Source: Actinobacteria bacterium 13_1_40CM_66_12 (GTDB lineage: Bacteria > Chloroflexota > Dormibacteria > Dormibacterales > Dormibacteraceae). From it: 13,043 bases of DNA. Positions 1 through 7,286 of this stretch are shown here, in pieces. Position 1 is the stretch's first letter; each line of letters opens with the position of its first letter. Location of the stretch: the NCBI GenBank assembly GCA_001917895.1, contig MNEW01000075.1, positions 19,294-32,336 of the forward strand. Reading direction: 5' to 3'. The position numbers were made by a program, and so were the translations under genes. Below the pieces are notes generated by a model that was not told where the DNA came from, did no database searches, and saw nothing but the letters and a program-made list of their open reading frames with translations.

Positions 1-372
1 CTCGGCCGGGGTTACATTCCGGTGATCGCGTCGATTGGGCTCGGCTACGACGGTCACGCGTACAACATCAACGCCGACACCGTGGCCGCCGAGATCGCGC
101 TGGCCCTGGGCGCCGCCAAGCTCATTCTCCTGACCGACGTCGAGGGCGTGCTCGGGGTCGACGGCCACGTGGTGGCGGTGCTGACGAGCGAGGACGCGAG
201 GCATCGCATCGAGGCGGGCGAGGTGACCGGGGGGATGATCCCGAAGCTCGAGTCGTGCTTGCGAGCGCTGGATGGGGTTCCGCTCGCGCACATCGTCGAC
301 GGGCGCACGCCGCACTCGCTGCTGCTCGAGCTCTTCACCGAGGCGGGTATCGGCACGATGGTGACGCGGTGA
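1..372 (+). CDS. argB: Acetylglutamate kinase, C-terminal part (5' end outside window)
   Basis: This is the ATP-dependent kinase that phosphorylates N-acetyl-L-glutamate, the second step of the cyclic or linear arginine pathway in the cytoplasm. Only the last 123 codons are present; the reading frame is open from base 1, so the gene starts upstream of the window. The fragment shows family signatures in order: NINADTVAAEIA, LILLTDVEGVL, GGMIPKLESCLRAL, and HIVDGRTPHSLLLELF followed by GIGTMV near the C-terminus. These are the amino-acid kinase fold segments that form the nucleotide-binding half and the C-terminal tail of ArgB. The stop TGA overlaps an ATG (TGATG) that opens a small ORF. It is followed by argD, argR, argG and argH on the same strand. 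Full-length ArgB is usually about 290 residues, so roughly 60 percent is missing only because of the window edge. Confidence 0.96.
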   Translation, partial: LGRGYIPVIASIGLGYDGHAYNINADTVAAEIALALGAAKLILLTDVEGVLGVDGHVVAVLTSEDARHRIEAGEVTGGMIPKLESCLRALDGVPLAHIVDGRTPHSLLLELFTEAGIGTMVTR

Positions 373-515
373 TGACGTTAATGAGCTGGGTTGTGGGCAT
401 GCCGGTGCGGCCGTACTCTGGGCGCCACACAAAGATCCCCCAAATCGGGTGGGCGGGGGGTAGTGGGTGGGTAAATAAAGACGCGTCCTTAATAGAAGCG
501 GTCGGGCTGCCGTGA
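372..515 (+). CDS. Possible 47-residue small ORF bridging argB and argD
   Basis: An ATG at 372 overlaps the argB stop (TGATG), and the TGA at 513-515 overlaps the argD start GTG (GTGA). This ORF therefore fills the argB-argD gap exactly, in the way coupled operon genes do. The predicted product has 47 residues, starts MTLMSWVVGM and ends IEAVGLP, with several Trp and Gly residues and no domain I recognise. Third-position GC is about 72 percent by hand count, high but lower than I would expect of a conserved gene here. Codons such as TTA, ATA and AAA cluster in its last third. It has only two arginine codons, so it does not look like a classical arginine attenuator peptide. It could be a chance open frame in GC-rich DNA: the frame is already open upstream inside argB. 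Confidence 0.22.
   Translation: MTLMSWVVGMPVRPYSGRHTKIPQIGWAGGSGWVNKDASLIEAVGLP
391..419 (+). promoter_or_regulatory. Possible sigma-70-type promoter upstream of argD
   Basis: TTGTGG (391-396) and TACTCT (414-419) are separated by 17 bases. The -10 fits only the loose TANNNT pattern and the -35 matches only its first three bases, so this is a weak call. If real, it would give argD-argR-argG-argH a promoter independent of argB, with the G-rich tract and the near-palindrome lying in the 5' untranslated region. Confidence 0.22.
447..471 (+). promoter_or_regulatory. G-quadruplex motif in the argB-argD gap
   Basis: Five runs of three or more G lie within 25 bases on the coding strand: GGG, GGG, GGGGGG, GGG and GGG, separated by spacers of 1, 1, 4 and 1 bases. 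This meets the usual G3+N1-7 pattern with very short loops, so the RNA or the non-template DNA could fold into a parallel quadruplex. It lies 40 bases upstream of the argD start. A regulatory role is inference. Confidence 0.5.
476..491 (+). repeat. 16-bp near-palindrome upstream of argD (candidate operator)
   Basis: TAAAGACGCGTCCTTA is an inverted repeat with one mismatched pair (A479/C488), centred on ACGCGT, 20 bases upstream of the argD GTG. Since argR lies in the same operon, this is a reasonable place for an operator. However, it does not resemble the TGAAT/ATTCA half-sites of known ARG boxes, so assigning it to ArgR is speculation. Confidence 0.3.
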
Positions 516-1669
516 GCACGCTCGAGCTCGCTGACAAGTACCTCATGCAGACCGGCCGGCGGCTGCCGGTCACCTTCGTGCGCGGGCAGGGCTGCCTCGT
601 CTACGACGAAGCCGGCCGCGAGTACCTCGATCTCGTCGCCGGCATCGCCGTCAACCTCCTGGGCCACTCGCACCCGGAAGTGGCGGCGGCGGTGGCCGGG
701 CAGGCCAAGACGCTCATCCACACGTCCAACCTCTACTACACCCAACCCCAGGTCGAGCTGGCGCGCCGGCTGGTCGAGCTGTCTTTCCCATCACGCGTTT
801 TCCTCTGCAACTCCGGCGCCGAGGCCAACGAGGCCGCGATCAAGATCGCCCGCAAGTGGGGCGCCCGGAATCGCAACGGCGCCTTTCAGATCATCACCAC
901 CCTGGGTTCGTTTCACGGTCGCACCCTGGCCACCGTCACAGCCGGCGGGCAGCCCAAATACTCGGATCCGTTCAAGCCGCTGCCCGACGGCTTCATCCAC
1001 GTCCCCTACAACGACCTCGACGCCATCAAAGCCGCCACCGGCGCGCAAACCGTCGCCGTGATGCTCGAACCCGTGATGGGCGAGATCGGCATCGTTCCGG
1101 CCAGGCCGGGATACCTGGAAGGCGTGCGCAAATGGTGCGACGAGAAAGGTCTGCTCTTGATCCTCGATGAGGTCCAGACCGGGCTCGGCCGCACTGGCCG
1201 ATGGTTCGCCCACCAGCACCACGGCATCACACCGGACGTCATGACGCTGGCCAAAGGGCTCGGCGGCGGCGTCCCGATCGGGGCGTGCCTCGCCGCCCCC
1301 AAGGCCGACGTCTTCGAACCGGGCGATCACGGCTCGACGTTCGGCGGCAACCCGCTGGCTTGTGTCGCCGCGCTCGCGGTGCTGAAAGTGATCGAACGCG
1401 ATGGGCTCGTCGGCCACGCCGCCGAGATGGGAGAGATGCTGCATGCGGTGATCGGTTCGCTGGGCGGCAAGGACGTCCGCGGCCTCGGTCTGATGCAGGC
1501 CATCGAGTTCGCCGAGCCCCGCGCGAAAGCGTTTCAACAGGCGTGTCTGGACGCAGGGCTGGTCGTCAATGCAGTCGACGACAACACGATCCGCTTCGTG
1601 CCACCGCTCATCATCACGCCCGACCAGATCGATCGAGCGCAGAAGACAATGCAAGAGGTCGCGAGGTGA
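512..1669 (+). CDS. argD: Acetylornithine aminotransferase
   Basis: This PLP-dependent class III aminotransferase converts N-acetylglutamate 5-semialdehyde to N2-acetylornithine, using glutamate as amino donor. The 385-residue length is normal for ArgD. Visible motifs are SGAEANEAAIK (from S101, phosphate and substrate region), SFHGRTLATVTAGGQ, ILDEVQTGLGRTG with D219 as the expected pyridine-nitrogen partner, and TLAKGLGGGVPIGA with K248 as the expected Schiff-base lysine, then GSTFGGNPLACVAA. The start is GTG at 512, the only sensible one before the conserved YLVTF-like N-terminal segment, and no strong Shine-Dalgarno is visible in front of it. The stop overlaps the argR start by 4 nt (GTGA). 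The paralogues AstC and GabT share the fold, but the arginine operon context makes ArgD the clear call. It may also act as succinyldiaminopimelate aminotransferase, as some ArgD enzymes do. Confidence 0.96.
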   Translation: MSTLELADKYLMQTGRRLPVTFVRGQGCLVYDEAGREYLDLVAGIAVNLLGHSHPEVAAAVAGQAKTLIHTSNLYYTQPQVELARRLVELSFPSRVFLCNSGAEANEAAIKIARKWGARNRNGAFQIITTLGSFHGRTLATVTAGGQPKYSDPFKPLPDGFIHVPYNDLDAIKAATGAQTVAVMLEPVMGEIGIVPARPGYLEGVRKWCDEKGLLLILDEVQTGLGRTGRWFAHQHHGITPDVMTLAKGLGGGVPIGACLAAPKADVFEPGDHGSTFGGNPLACVAALAVLKVIERDGLVGHAAEMGEMLHAVIGSLGGKDVRGLGLMQAIEFAEPRAKAFQQACLDAGLVVNAVDDNTIRFVPPLIITPDQIDRAQKTMQEVAR

Positions 1670-2073
1670 CCGTCACCAAGGGCCAGCGGCATCGGGCGAT
1701 TCTCGACGTCGTCAACCGTGGCGCCGTGCACACGCAGCAGGAGATCGCGGAAGCGCTCGCGCGGCGAGGGCTGCAAGCGACGCAGGCCACCATCTCGCGC
1801 GACATCCAGGAGCTCGGGCTCGTCCGCTCCGGCGCCGGATATCGCAGCGCGGCCGCTCTGGTGCGCGAGCTAGTCCTCTCGGTCGAGTTCGTTTCGCCCG
1901 TGGCGGTGATCAGGACCCCGCCCGGCACCGCCAACCTGGTCGCGCGCCGCATCGACGAAGCTGCGTTGCCCGGAGTGGTGGGGACCGTCGCCGGCGACGA
2001 CACGATCATCGCCGTGCTGCGCCGACCGAGCGCCGGTAAGGCGCTCAAGGAGCTCCTCGCCAATGCCGGCTGA
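1666..2073 (+). CDS. argR: Arginine repressor
   Basis: This is a hexameric arginine-sensing repressor (AhrC/ArgR family) that binds operators of arginine genes when arginine is bound. The protein is 135 residues, a little shorter than the common 150-170. An N-terminal winged-helix domain (about 1-60) contains QATQATISRDIQELGLVR, with the family's DNA-contacting S44 and R45. The C-terminal oligomerisation and arginine-binding domain has GTANLVARRID (from residue 87) and GTVAGDDTI (106-114), with the acidic pair D111/D112 that contacts the arginine ligand. The start is GTG 1666, overlapping the argD stop (GTGA) and preceded by AAGAGG (1653-1658) at 7-nt spacing. The 3' end overlaps argG by 11 nt. 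Being inside the operon it likely controls, it probably autoregulates. No ARG box of the known type was found in the window. Confidence 0.94.
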   Translation: MTVTKGQRHRAILDVVNRGAVHTQQEIAEALARRGLQATQATISRDIQELGLVRSGAGYRSAAALVRELVLSVEFVSPVAVIRTPPGTANLVARRIDEAALPGVVGTVAGDDTIIAVLRRPSAGKALKELLANAG

Positions 2074-3310
2074 AAAGTTGGTCCTCGCATATTCGGGCGG
2101 CCTGGATACCTCAGTCGCGATCCGCTGGCTGAAGGAGCAGGGCTGGGACGTGATCGCTTTCACGGTCGACCTGGGCGAGAAGAAGGACCTCGACGCCATC
2201 CAGGCCCGCGCGCTGAAGACGGGAGCCTCCGCCGCCTACGTCGCCGACGGCCGTGCCCCTTTCCTGCAACTGTTCGTGTGGCCGTCGCTTCAGGCGGGTG
2301 CGGTTTACGAGAAGGAATATCCGCTTGCCACCGCGCTCGGCCGGCCGCTGATCGCGGCCATGATGGTCGAGGTCGCGCGGCGCGAGGGCGCGACGGCCAT
2401 TGCGCACGGCTGTACCGGCAAGGGCAATGACCAGGTGCGGTTCGACGTCGCGACCGCAGCTCTTGCCCCCGAGCTGAAGGTCGTCGCGCCCGTCCGCGAG
2501 TGGAGCATGAATCGAGACGACGAGATCGAGTACGCGACGAAGCATGGGATCGAGGTGCCGGCCACCGTCCGCTCGCCCTACTCGACCGACGAGAACCTGT
2601 GGGGCCGCTCGATCGAGGCGGGCATCCTCGAGGACCCGTGGGCGGAGCCGCCGGCCGACGTCTATGCGTGGACGCGAGACCCGCGCGATTGCCTGGACGT
2701 ACCGGCGTATCTGGAGATCGGCTTCAGGCACGGCATCCCGGTCTCGCTCGACGGCGAGGCGATGGATCCGCTGCAGCTCGTCACCGAGCTCAACAGGGTT
2801 GGTGGCGAGAACGGCGTGGGGCGCATCGATCACCTCGAGAACCGGCTGATCGGGATCAAGTCGCGAGAGATCTACGAAGCGCCGGCCGCGGTGCTCCTGC
2901 TGCAGGCACATCAGGCGCTCGAGGACATCACGCTGCCCAAGGAGGTGGCGCGCTTCAAGGACCTCGTCGCCCAGCAGTGGGCGCAGATGGTCTACGACGG
3001 GTTGTGGTTCAGCCCTCTGCGCGATGCCCTGTACGCGTTCGTCGCCGAAACCCAGCGCCACGTGACCGGGGACGTGCGGTTGAAGCTGTTCAAGGGCTCA
3101 TCGCAGGTGGTCGGCCGCAAAGGTCCTGCTCAGCTGTACCAGCACTCGCTCGCCACCTACGGCAAGGGCGATGCGTTCGACCAGTCGGCCGCCGCGGGCT
3201 TCATCAAGCTGTGGGGCATGGGCGTGCGGACGGCGGCGCAGGTTCAGGGCCGGCTGCAGGAGCGCGAGTTGAAGGGATTGCTGGGCGACGTGAAGAGGTT
3301 GACGCCATAG
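2063..3310 (+). CDS. argG: Argininosuccinate synthase
   Basis: This enzyme joins citrulline and aspartate with ATP to form argininosuccinate, AMP and pyrophosphate. The 415-residue protein opens with VLAYSGGLDTS, the N-type ATP pyrophosphatase P-loop (S11-S17). GCTGKGNDQVRF (G116 onward) is the conserved citrulline/aspartate-binding segment, followed by APVREWSM and ATVRSPYSTDENLWGRS. The C-terminal part carries NRVGGENGVGRIDHLENRL and GIKSREIYEAPAA, both typical of ArgG. The ATG at 2063 lies inside the end of argR (11-nt overlap) and is preceded by AAGGAG (2047-2052) at 10-nt spacing, the clearest ribosome binding site in the operon. The stop TAG at 3308-3310 overlaps the proposed ATA start of argH. 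The length is slightly above the common 400 residues and nothing appears to be missing. Confidence 0.97.
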   Translation: MPAEKLVLAYSGGLDTSVAIRWLKEQGWDVIAFTVDLGEKKDLDAIQARALKTGASAAYVADGRAPFLQLFVWPSLQAGAVYEKEYPLATALGRPLIAAMMVEVARREGATAIAHGCTGKGNDQVRFDVATAALAPELKVVAPVREWSMNRDDEIEYATKHGIEVPATVRSPYSTDENLWGRSIEAGILEDPWAEPPADVYAWTRDPRDCLDVPAYLEIGFRHGIPVSLDGEAMDPLQLVTELNRVGGENGVGRIDHLENRLIGIKSREIYEAPAAVLLLQAHQALEDITLPKEVARFKDLVAQQWAQMVYDGLWFSPLRDALYAFVAETQRHVTGDVRLKLFKGSSQVVGRKGPAQLYQHSLATYGKGDAFDQSAAAGFIKLWGMGVRTAAQVQGRLQERELKGLLGDVKRLTP

Positions 3311-4650
3311 GCAAGCTCTGGGGCTCTCGATTCAGCGGGCATCTGCTTCCTGAGCTGGAGCGGTTCTCGTCTTCGCTGGAGACCGACTACGAGCTCTACC
3401 CGGTTGACATCGCGGGCAGCGTCGCTCATGCGCGGGGACTGGCAGCAGCCGGCCTGTTGTCCAAAACGCGATTGACGGCGATAGAGCGAGGGCTGCGCCT
3501 CATCCAGCGGGAGCTGGACGACGGCACCTTCAAGTTCCGAGACACCGACGAGGACATCCACACCGCAGTCGAGCGGCGACTCACGGAGATCACGCCGGCC
3601 GGCGCATCTCTGCACGCGGGCCGTTCTCGCAACGACCAGGTCGCGCTCGACCTGCGGCTCTACAGCCGTTGGGCGGCCGCCCAGCTGGTGCTCGCTGTTT
3701 CGGGTGCCGTCGATGCGCTCGCCATCAAAGCCCGCGACCACGCCGCCTGGCTGATGCCCGGCTACACGCACCTGCAGCGGGCGCAGCCGATCACGGTCGG
3801 CCACCACCTTCTTGCGCATGCCGAGCCACTGTTGCGCGACGCCGAGCGCTTGCGCCACGCGTATGACTCCGCCGACGAGATGCCGCTGGGCTCGGGAGCG
3901 CTGGCGGCGACCACGCTTCCGCTTCAGCGGGAACGGATGCGCCGCGAGCTCGGGTTCGCCCGGCTGACGGTCAACAGCATCGATGCTGTTTCCGATCGCG
4001 ATTTTCTCCTCGACCTGATCTACGGATGCACGTGCGCGGCAATTCACCTGAGCCGTCTCGGGGAGGACGTAGTCCTGTGGGCCAGCTCGGAGTTCGGCTT
4101 TGTGCGGTTGCCCGACGAGATCTCGACCGGCTCTAGCCTCATGCCGCAGAAGAAGAACCCCGACATCGCCGAGCTTTTGAGGGGCCGTACAGGCCGCGCC
4201 CTCGGCAGCCTGGTCGCGCTGGCCAGCGTTTTGAAGGGGCTGCCGCTTGCCTACGACCGCGATCTGCAGGAAGACAAGACCGCGCTCTTCGCCGCCGTCG
4301 ACAGCACCCTTGATTCCCTGACCGCGGCGGCCCTCCTGGTCGAGCACCTCGCGTTCGACCGCAAGCAGCTCGCTGCCGCTGCGAGCGATCCCGGCTTGCT
4401 GGCCACTGACGCGGCGGAAGAACTGGTCCGCTCGGGCGTGCCCTTCCGCGAAGCTCACGGGCGCATCGGAAAGCAGGTCGTCGAGGGCACTGCCAAAGCG
4501 CCCTGGAACGCCCGCGCCTCTCTCGCCAAGCGCGATCTCGTGGGCGCTCCACACCCGCGTCGCGTTGCCGCCCGTGCCACCGCGGTGCGCCGGCAGGCCG
4601 CCGCGCTGAAACGCTGGAGCGAGACGCACCCCCCCGGCCTCCCAAAGTAG
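3307..4650 (+). CDS. argH: Argininosuccinate lyase, apparent non-canonical ATA start
   Basis: This fumarase/aspartase-superfamily enzyme cleaves argininosuccinate to arginine and fumarate, the last step of the pathway. With the chosen start it has 447 residues, a normal length. Motifs are LWGSRFSG at the N-terminus, HAGRSRNDQVALDL (H103 onward), PGYTHLQRAQPITVGHH with the catalytic-type H155, and the signature loop GSSLMPQKKNPD (from G275) carrying the catalytic serine. The start is unusual. The conserved LWGSRF block requires initiation upstream of it, but in this frame no ATG, GTG or TTG exists near it: the first downstream is a TTG about 50 codons in. ATA at 3307 overlaps the argG stop (ATAG) and is preceded by GAAGAGG (3292-3298) at 8-nt spacing, so I chose it. 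An ATT at 3277 is the alternative. A base-calling error changing ATG is also possible. Confidence 0.92.
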   Translation: MGKLWGSRFSGHLLPELERFSSSLETDYELYPVDIAGSVAHARGLAAAGLLSKTRLTAIERGLRLIQRELDDGTFKFRDTDEDIHTAVERRLTEITPAGASLHAGRSRNDQVALDLRLYSRWAAAQLVLAVSGAVDALAIKARDHAAWLMPGYTHLQRAQPITVGHHLLAHAEPLLRDAERLRHAYDSADEMPLGSGALAATTLPLQRERMRRELGFARLTVNSIDAVSDRDFLLDLIYGCTCAAIHLSRLGEDVVLWASSEFGFVRLPDEISTGSSLMPQKKNPDIAELLRGRTGRALGSLVALASVLKGLPLAYDRDLQEDKTALFAAVDSTLDSLTAAALLVEHLAFDRKQLAAAASDPGLLATDAAEELVRSGVPFREAHGRIGKQVVEGTAKAPWNARASLAKRDLVGAPHPRRVAARATAVRRQAAALKRWSETHPPGLPK

Positions 4651-4661
4651 AGTTCAGGCGG

Positions 4662-5441
4662 ATGCTCCTGGCGGTCGACGTCGGCAACACCAACGTCACG
4701 CTGGCCCTGTTCGAGGGCGAGAAGCTGGTCGCCGACTGGCGCGTGACCTCGCATCGCGAGCGGACCGCGGACGAGATGGCCGTGGAGCTGAAGGACCTCT
4801 TCGGGCTTCGGGGCTTCGAGCTGAACGTCGTCACCGGCGTCGTGATCGCCAGCGTGGTGCCCAACCTGAACCCAGCGCTGATCGAGGCCTCTCGCCGCTA
4901 TCTGAAATGCGAGCCCGTGATGGTCGGCCCGGGCGTCAAGACCAGCGTCCGGATCCGCTACGAGAACCCCAAGGATGTCGGCGCCGACCGCATCGCCAAC
5001 GCCCTCGCCGCCTATTCGAAGTACGGGGGGCCGGTGGTCGTCATCGACTTCGGCACGGCCGTCACCTACGACGCCATCAACGCCCAGGGCGACTACCTCG
5101 GGGGCGCGATCGCACCGGGGGTCGAAATCTCGCTCGACGCACTGGTGTCCCATACCGCGATGCTGCGGCGCGTCGAGGCGGTGGCGCCTGACTCCGTGAT
5201 CGGCCGCAACACCGTCACCTCGATCCAATCCGGGCTGGTATGGGGCTTCGTGGCCCAGGTCGAGGGGATGGTCGAGCGCATGGTGGCGGAGCTGGGAGGG
5301 ACGGCCAAGGTGATCGCCACGGGCGGCCAGGCGTCGCTGGTCGCGGGCCTGACACACGTGATCGAGGCGACCGACCCACTCTTGACCCTGGAAGGGTTGC
5401 GCTTGATCTACCTGCAAAACGCCGACGGTGCCGGACACTAG
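4662..5441 (+). CDS. coaX: Type III pantothenate kinase
   Basis: This enzyme phosphorylates pantothenate with ATP, the first step of coenzyme A synthesis. It is the ASKHA-fold type III enzyme, which is not feedback-inhibited by CoA and has a weak affinity for ATP. The 259-residue length is typical. The N-terminal phosphate-binding motif DVGNTNVTLALF begins at residue 5. PKDVGADRIANA contains the GADR signature (107-110, with D109), IDFGTAVTYD (about 128-137) is the second phosphate motif, and GGAIAPGVEISLDAL is the conserved substrate and dimer segment. The C-terminal ATGGQASLVAG closes the nucleotide site. ATG 4662 follows argH by 11 nt; only a weak AGG precedes it at short spacing, so it may depend on coupling to argH. 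Downstream is a signalling gene with no obvious link to CoA. Confidence 0.95.
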   Translation: MLLAVDVGNTNVTLALFEGEKLVADWRVTSHRERTADEMAVELKDLFGLRGFELNVVTGVVIASVVPNLNPALIEASRRYLKCEPVMVGPGVKTSVRIRYENPKDVGADRIANALAAYSKYGGPVVVIDFGTAVTYDAINAQGDYLGGAIAPGVEISLDALVSHTAMLRRVEAVAPDSVIGRNTVTSIQSGLVWGFVAQVEGMVERMVAELGGTAKVIATGGQASLVAGLTHVIEATDPLLTLEGLRLIYLQNADGAGH

Positions 5442-5447
5442 AGAGCC

Positions 5448-7286
5448 TTGAAGACAACCCAAGCCTTCGTCGTATACCTGATGCCGGGCCTCGAGAACGG
5501 CGAGCTGCCGGCAGTGCTGGCCGAGCTTGGGATCGAGGGCCTCGGCCTCGACGACTCGCAGACCGTCATCACGCCCGCCCTGGTCCTGCACGACTCCGGT
5601 GAGGAACCGCCGCCCGGCCTCGGAGACATGGCATTCGCGGTGCCAAAGGACGCCTCTCGGGCGGCGCTCCGCGAGCTCCTGCGTACAGCGATGGAAAACG
5701 CGGCGCTGAAGCGTGAGCTGAAGCAGCTCGAGGAGCAGGCGCGGCGGCAGCACCGCCAGTTCGAGGAGCTGAACCGCATCGGGATCGCGCTGTCGGCCGA
5801 GCGGGATATCGGCAAGCTGCAGGAATTCATCCTCATGACCATGCGCCAGCTCACCAACGCCGACGGTGCGAGCCTGTGGCGCAAGACGGTCGGTGAGGAT
5901 GGATCGCCTCAGCTGTTCCTGGCGTCGAGCCAGAACACCTCGATCGACAACACGTACCAGGCGTTCACGGTTCCAGTCGACGACAAGACCGTCGTCGGCT
6001 ATACGGTCACAGTGGGCTGGAGCCAGATCTACGACGACGCCTACACTCCGCCGCCGGGCAAGCCGCAAGGCGGCAAAGGCTTCGACGCGCAGTTCGGCTA
6101 CCGGACGAAATCGATGCTGACGGTCCCTATGCGCAACTACAAAAACGATGTGGTGGGCGCGGTACAGCTGATCAACGCGAAGCGCAACTTCGACACGAAG
6201 CTGACCATCGCCAACGTTCCGAGCGAGGTCGTCAGCTTTCGACCCGAAGACCTCGAGATGATCGAGTCGATCGCGAGCCAGGCCGCGGTCGCGCTCGACA
6301 ACAAGAGCCTCCTGGATTCGATCCAGGCCCTGTTCGACGGTTTCGTGCAGGCGAGCGTGACTGCGATCGAGCAACGAGACCCGAGCACCGCAGGTCACTC
6401 CGGACGTGTCGAGGCACTGACGACGAGCCTTGCCCGCGCGGTGACGGACATGGGAACCGGCAAGTATCGCGACGTGTACCTGACCGAGGACCAGCTCAAG
6501 GAGCTGCGGTACGCGTGCCTGCTGCACGACTTCGGCAAGGTCGGCGTGCGCGAGCACATCCTCATCAAGGCCAAGAAGCTGATGCCGGGCCAGCTGGAGG
6601 TGATCCAGGCCCGCTTCGAGTTCGTTGAGCGTTCCGTGCAGGTGAAGTACGCCAACGAGAAGCTGGAGGCGATGCGCGGCGGCGCCGCCGGCGAGGCCGC
6701 GCTTGCGGAGATCGATCGAAGGCTCGAAGAGGAGCTCGCTCGCCTTCGGGCATGGATCCAGGGCATCGTCGCCGCGAACGAGCCGACGGTGATGCCGGAG
6801 GACAAGGCGACGATGCTGGAGGCGCTGGCGCAGGAGACGTATCACGACATGGCCGGGCACGCGCATCCGATGCTTGATCCGCAGGAGTTCCGCTTCCTCT
6901 CCATCCGCAAGGGCACGCTCGACCCGCAGGAGCGTCTCGAGATGGAGGCGCACGTGACCCACAGCTTTCACTTCCTGACCAAGATCCCGTGGACGTCGGT
7001 GATGCGCGGTATCCCCGAGATTGCCTACGGACATCACGAGAAGTTGGACGGCTCCGGCTATCCGCGAGGGCTGACCGGGGACCAGATCCCGCTGCAGGCG
7101 AAGATGATGACGATCTCGGACATCTACGACGCGCTGACCGCGCAGGACCGCCCATACAAGCGCGCGGTGCCGCGCGACGTCGCTCTCGACATCCTCCATG
7201 CCGAGGCTGCCGACGGCAAGCTCGACAATGACCTGCTCGACGTGTTCGTCAACAAGCGGATCTACCAGGTGACTGCGCCGCGATGA
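5448..7286 (+). CDS. GAF and HD-GYP domain protein, predicted cyclic-di-GMP phosphodiesterase with a large insertion
   Basis: The 612-residue protein is probably cytoplasmic, with no membrane segment seen. Residues 1-75 look like a degenerate receiver-like domain (ending FAVPKDASRAALRELL), followed by a charged coiled coil (about 80-112) and a GAF sensor domain (about 115-290). The HD-GYP domain has HSGR (H317), LLHDFGK (H360, D361), HVTHS (H502), HHEKLDGSGYP (529-539) and DIYDALTAQDRPYK (558-571). All metal-ligand motifs are kept, so I predict an active phosphodiesterase on c-di-GMP or a related cyclic dinucleotide. Between H360 and H502 are 142 residues, where a canonical HD-GYP has about 30; the insertion is helical and charged (about 385-480). 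The start is taken as TTG 5448, 6 nt after the coaX stop; ATG 5481 is the alternative. The stop overlaps the next gene (ATGA). The ligand of the GAF domain is unknown. Confidence 0.88.
   Translation: MKTTQAFVVYLMPGLENGELPAVLAELGIEGLGLDDSQTVITPALVLHDSGEEPPPGLGDMAFAVPKDASRAALRELLRTAMENAALKRELKQLEEQARRQHRQFEELNRIGIALSAERDIGKLQEFILMTMRQLTNADGASLWRKTVGEDGSPQLFLASSQNTSIDNTYQAFTVPVDDKTVVGYTVTVGWSQIYDDAYTPPPGKPQGGKGFDAQFGYRTKSMLTVPMRNYKNDVVGAVQLINAKRNFDTKLTIANVPSEVVSFRPEDLEMIESIASQAAVALDNKSLLDSIQALFDGFVQASVTAIEQRDPSTAGHSGRVEALTTSLARAVTDMGTGKYRDVYLTEDQLKELRYACLLHDFGKVGVREHILIKAKKLMPGQLEVIQARFEFVERSVQVKYANEKLEAMRGGAAGEAALAEIDRRLEEELARLRAWIQGIVAANEPTVMPEDKATMLEALAQETYHDMAGHAHPMLDPQEFRFLSIRKGTLDPQERLEMEAHVTHSFHFLTKIPWTSVMRGIPEIAYGHHEKLDGSGYPRGLTGDQIPLQAKMMTISDIYDALTAQDRPYKRAVPRDVALDILHAEAADGKLDNDLLDVFVNKRIYQVTAPR

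Noticed and set aside
436..460. Terminator formed by CCCCC and GGGGG in the argB-argD gap
   Set aside because: The loop is large, pairing registers are many and no T-run follows; the G-quadruplex reading fits better.
2500..3306. Long upstream extension of the argH frame through argG
   Set aside because: The translation is Arg/Pro/Ala-rich shadow of argG with no ArgH-like sequence; homology begins at LWGSRF after the argG stop, so a fusion is not supported.
3244..4629. 461-codon minus-strand frame opposite argH
   Set aside because: Antisense shadow with no recognisable motif; argH signatures are intact on the plus strand.
4455..7199. 914-codon open frame on the minus strand
   Set aside because: It lies antisense to coaX and the GAF/HD-GYP gene, both of which have clear family motifs; the frame is open only because of GC-biased third positions.
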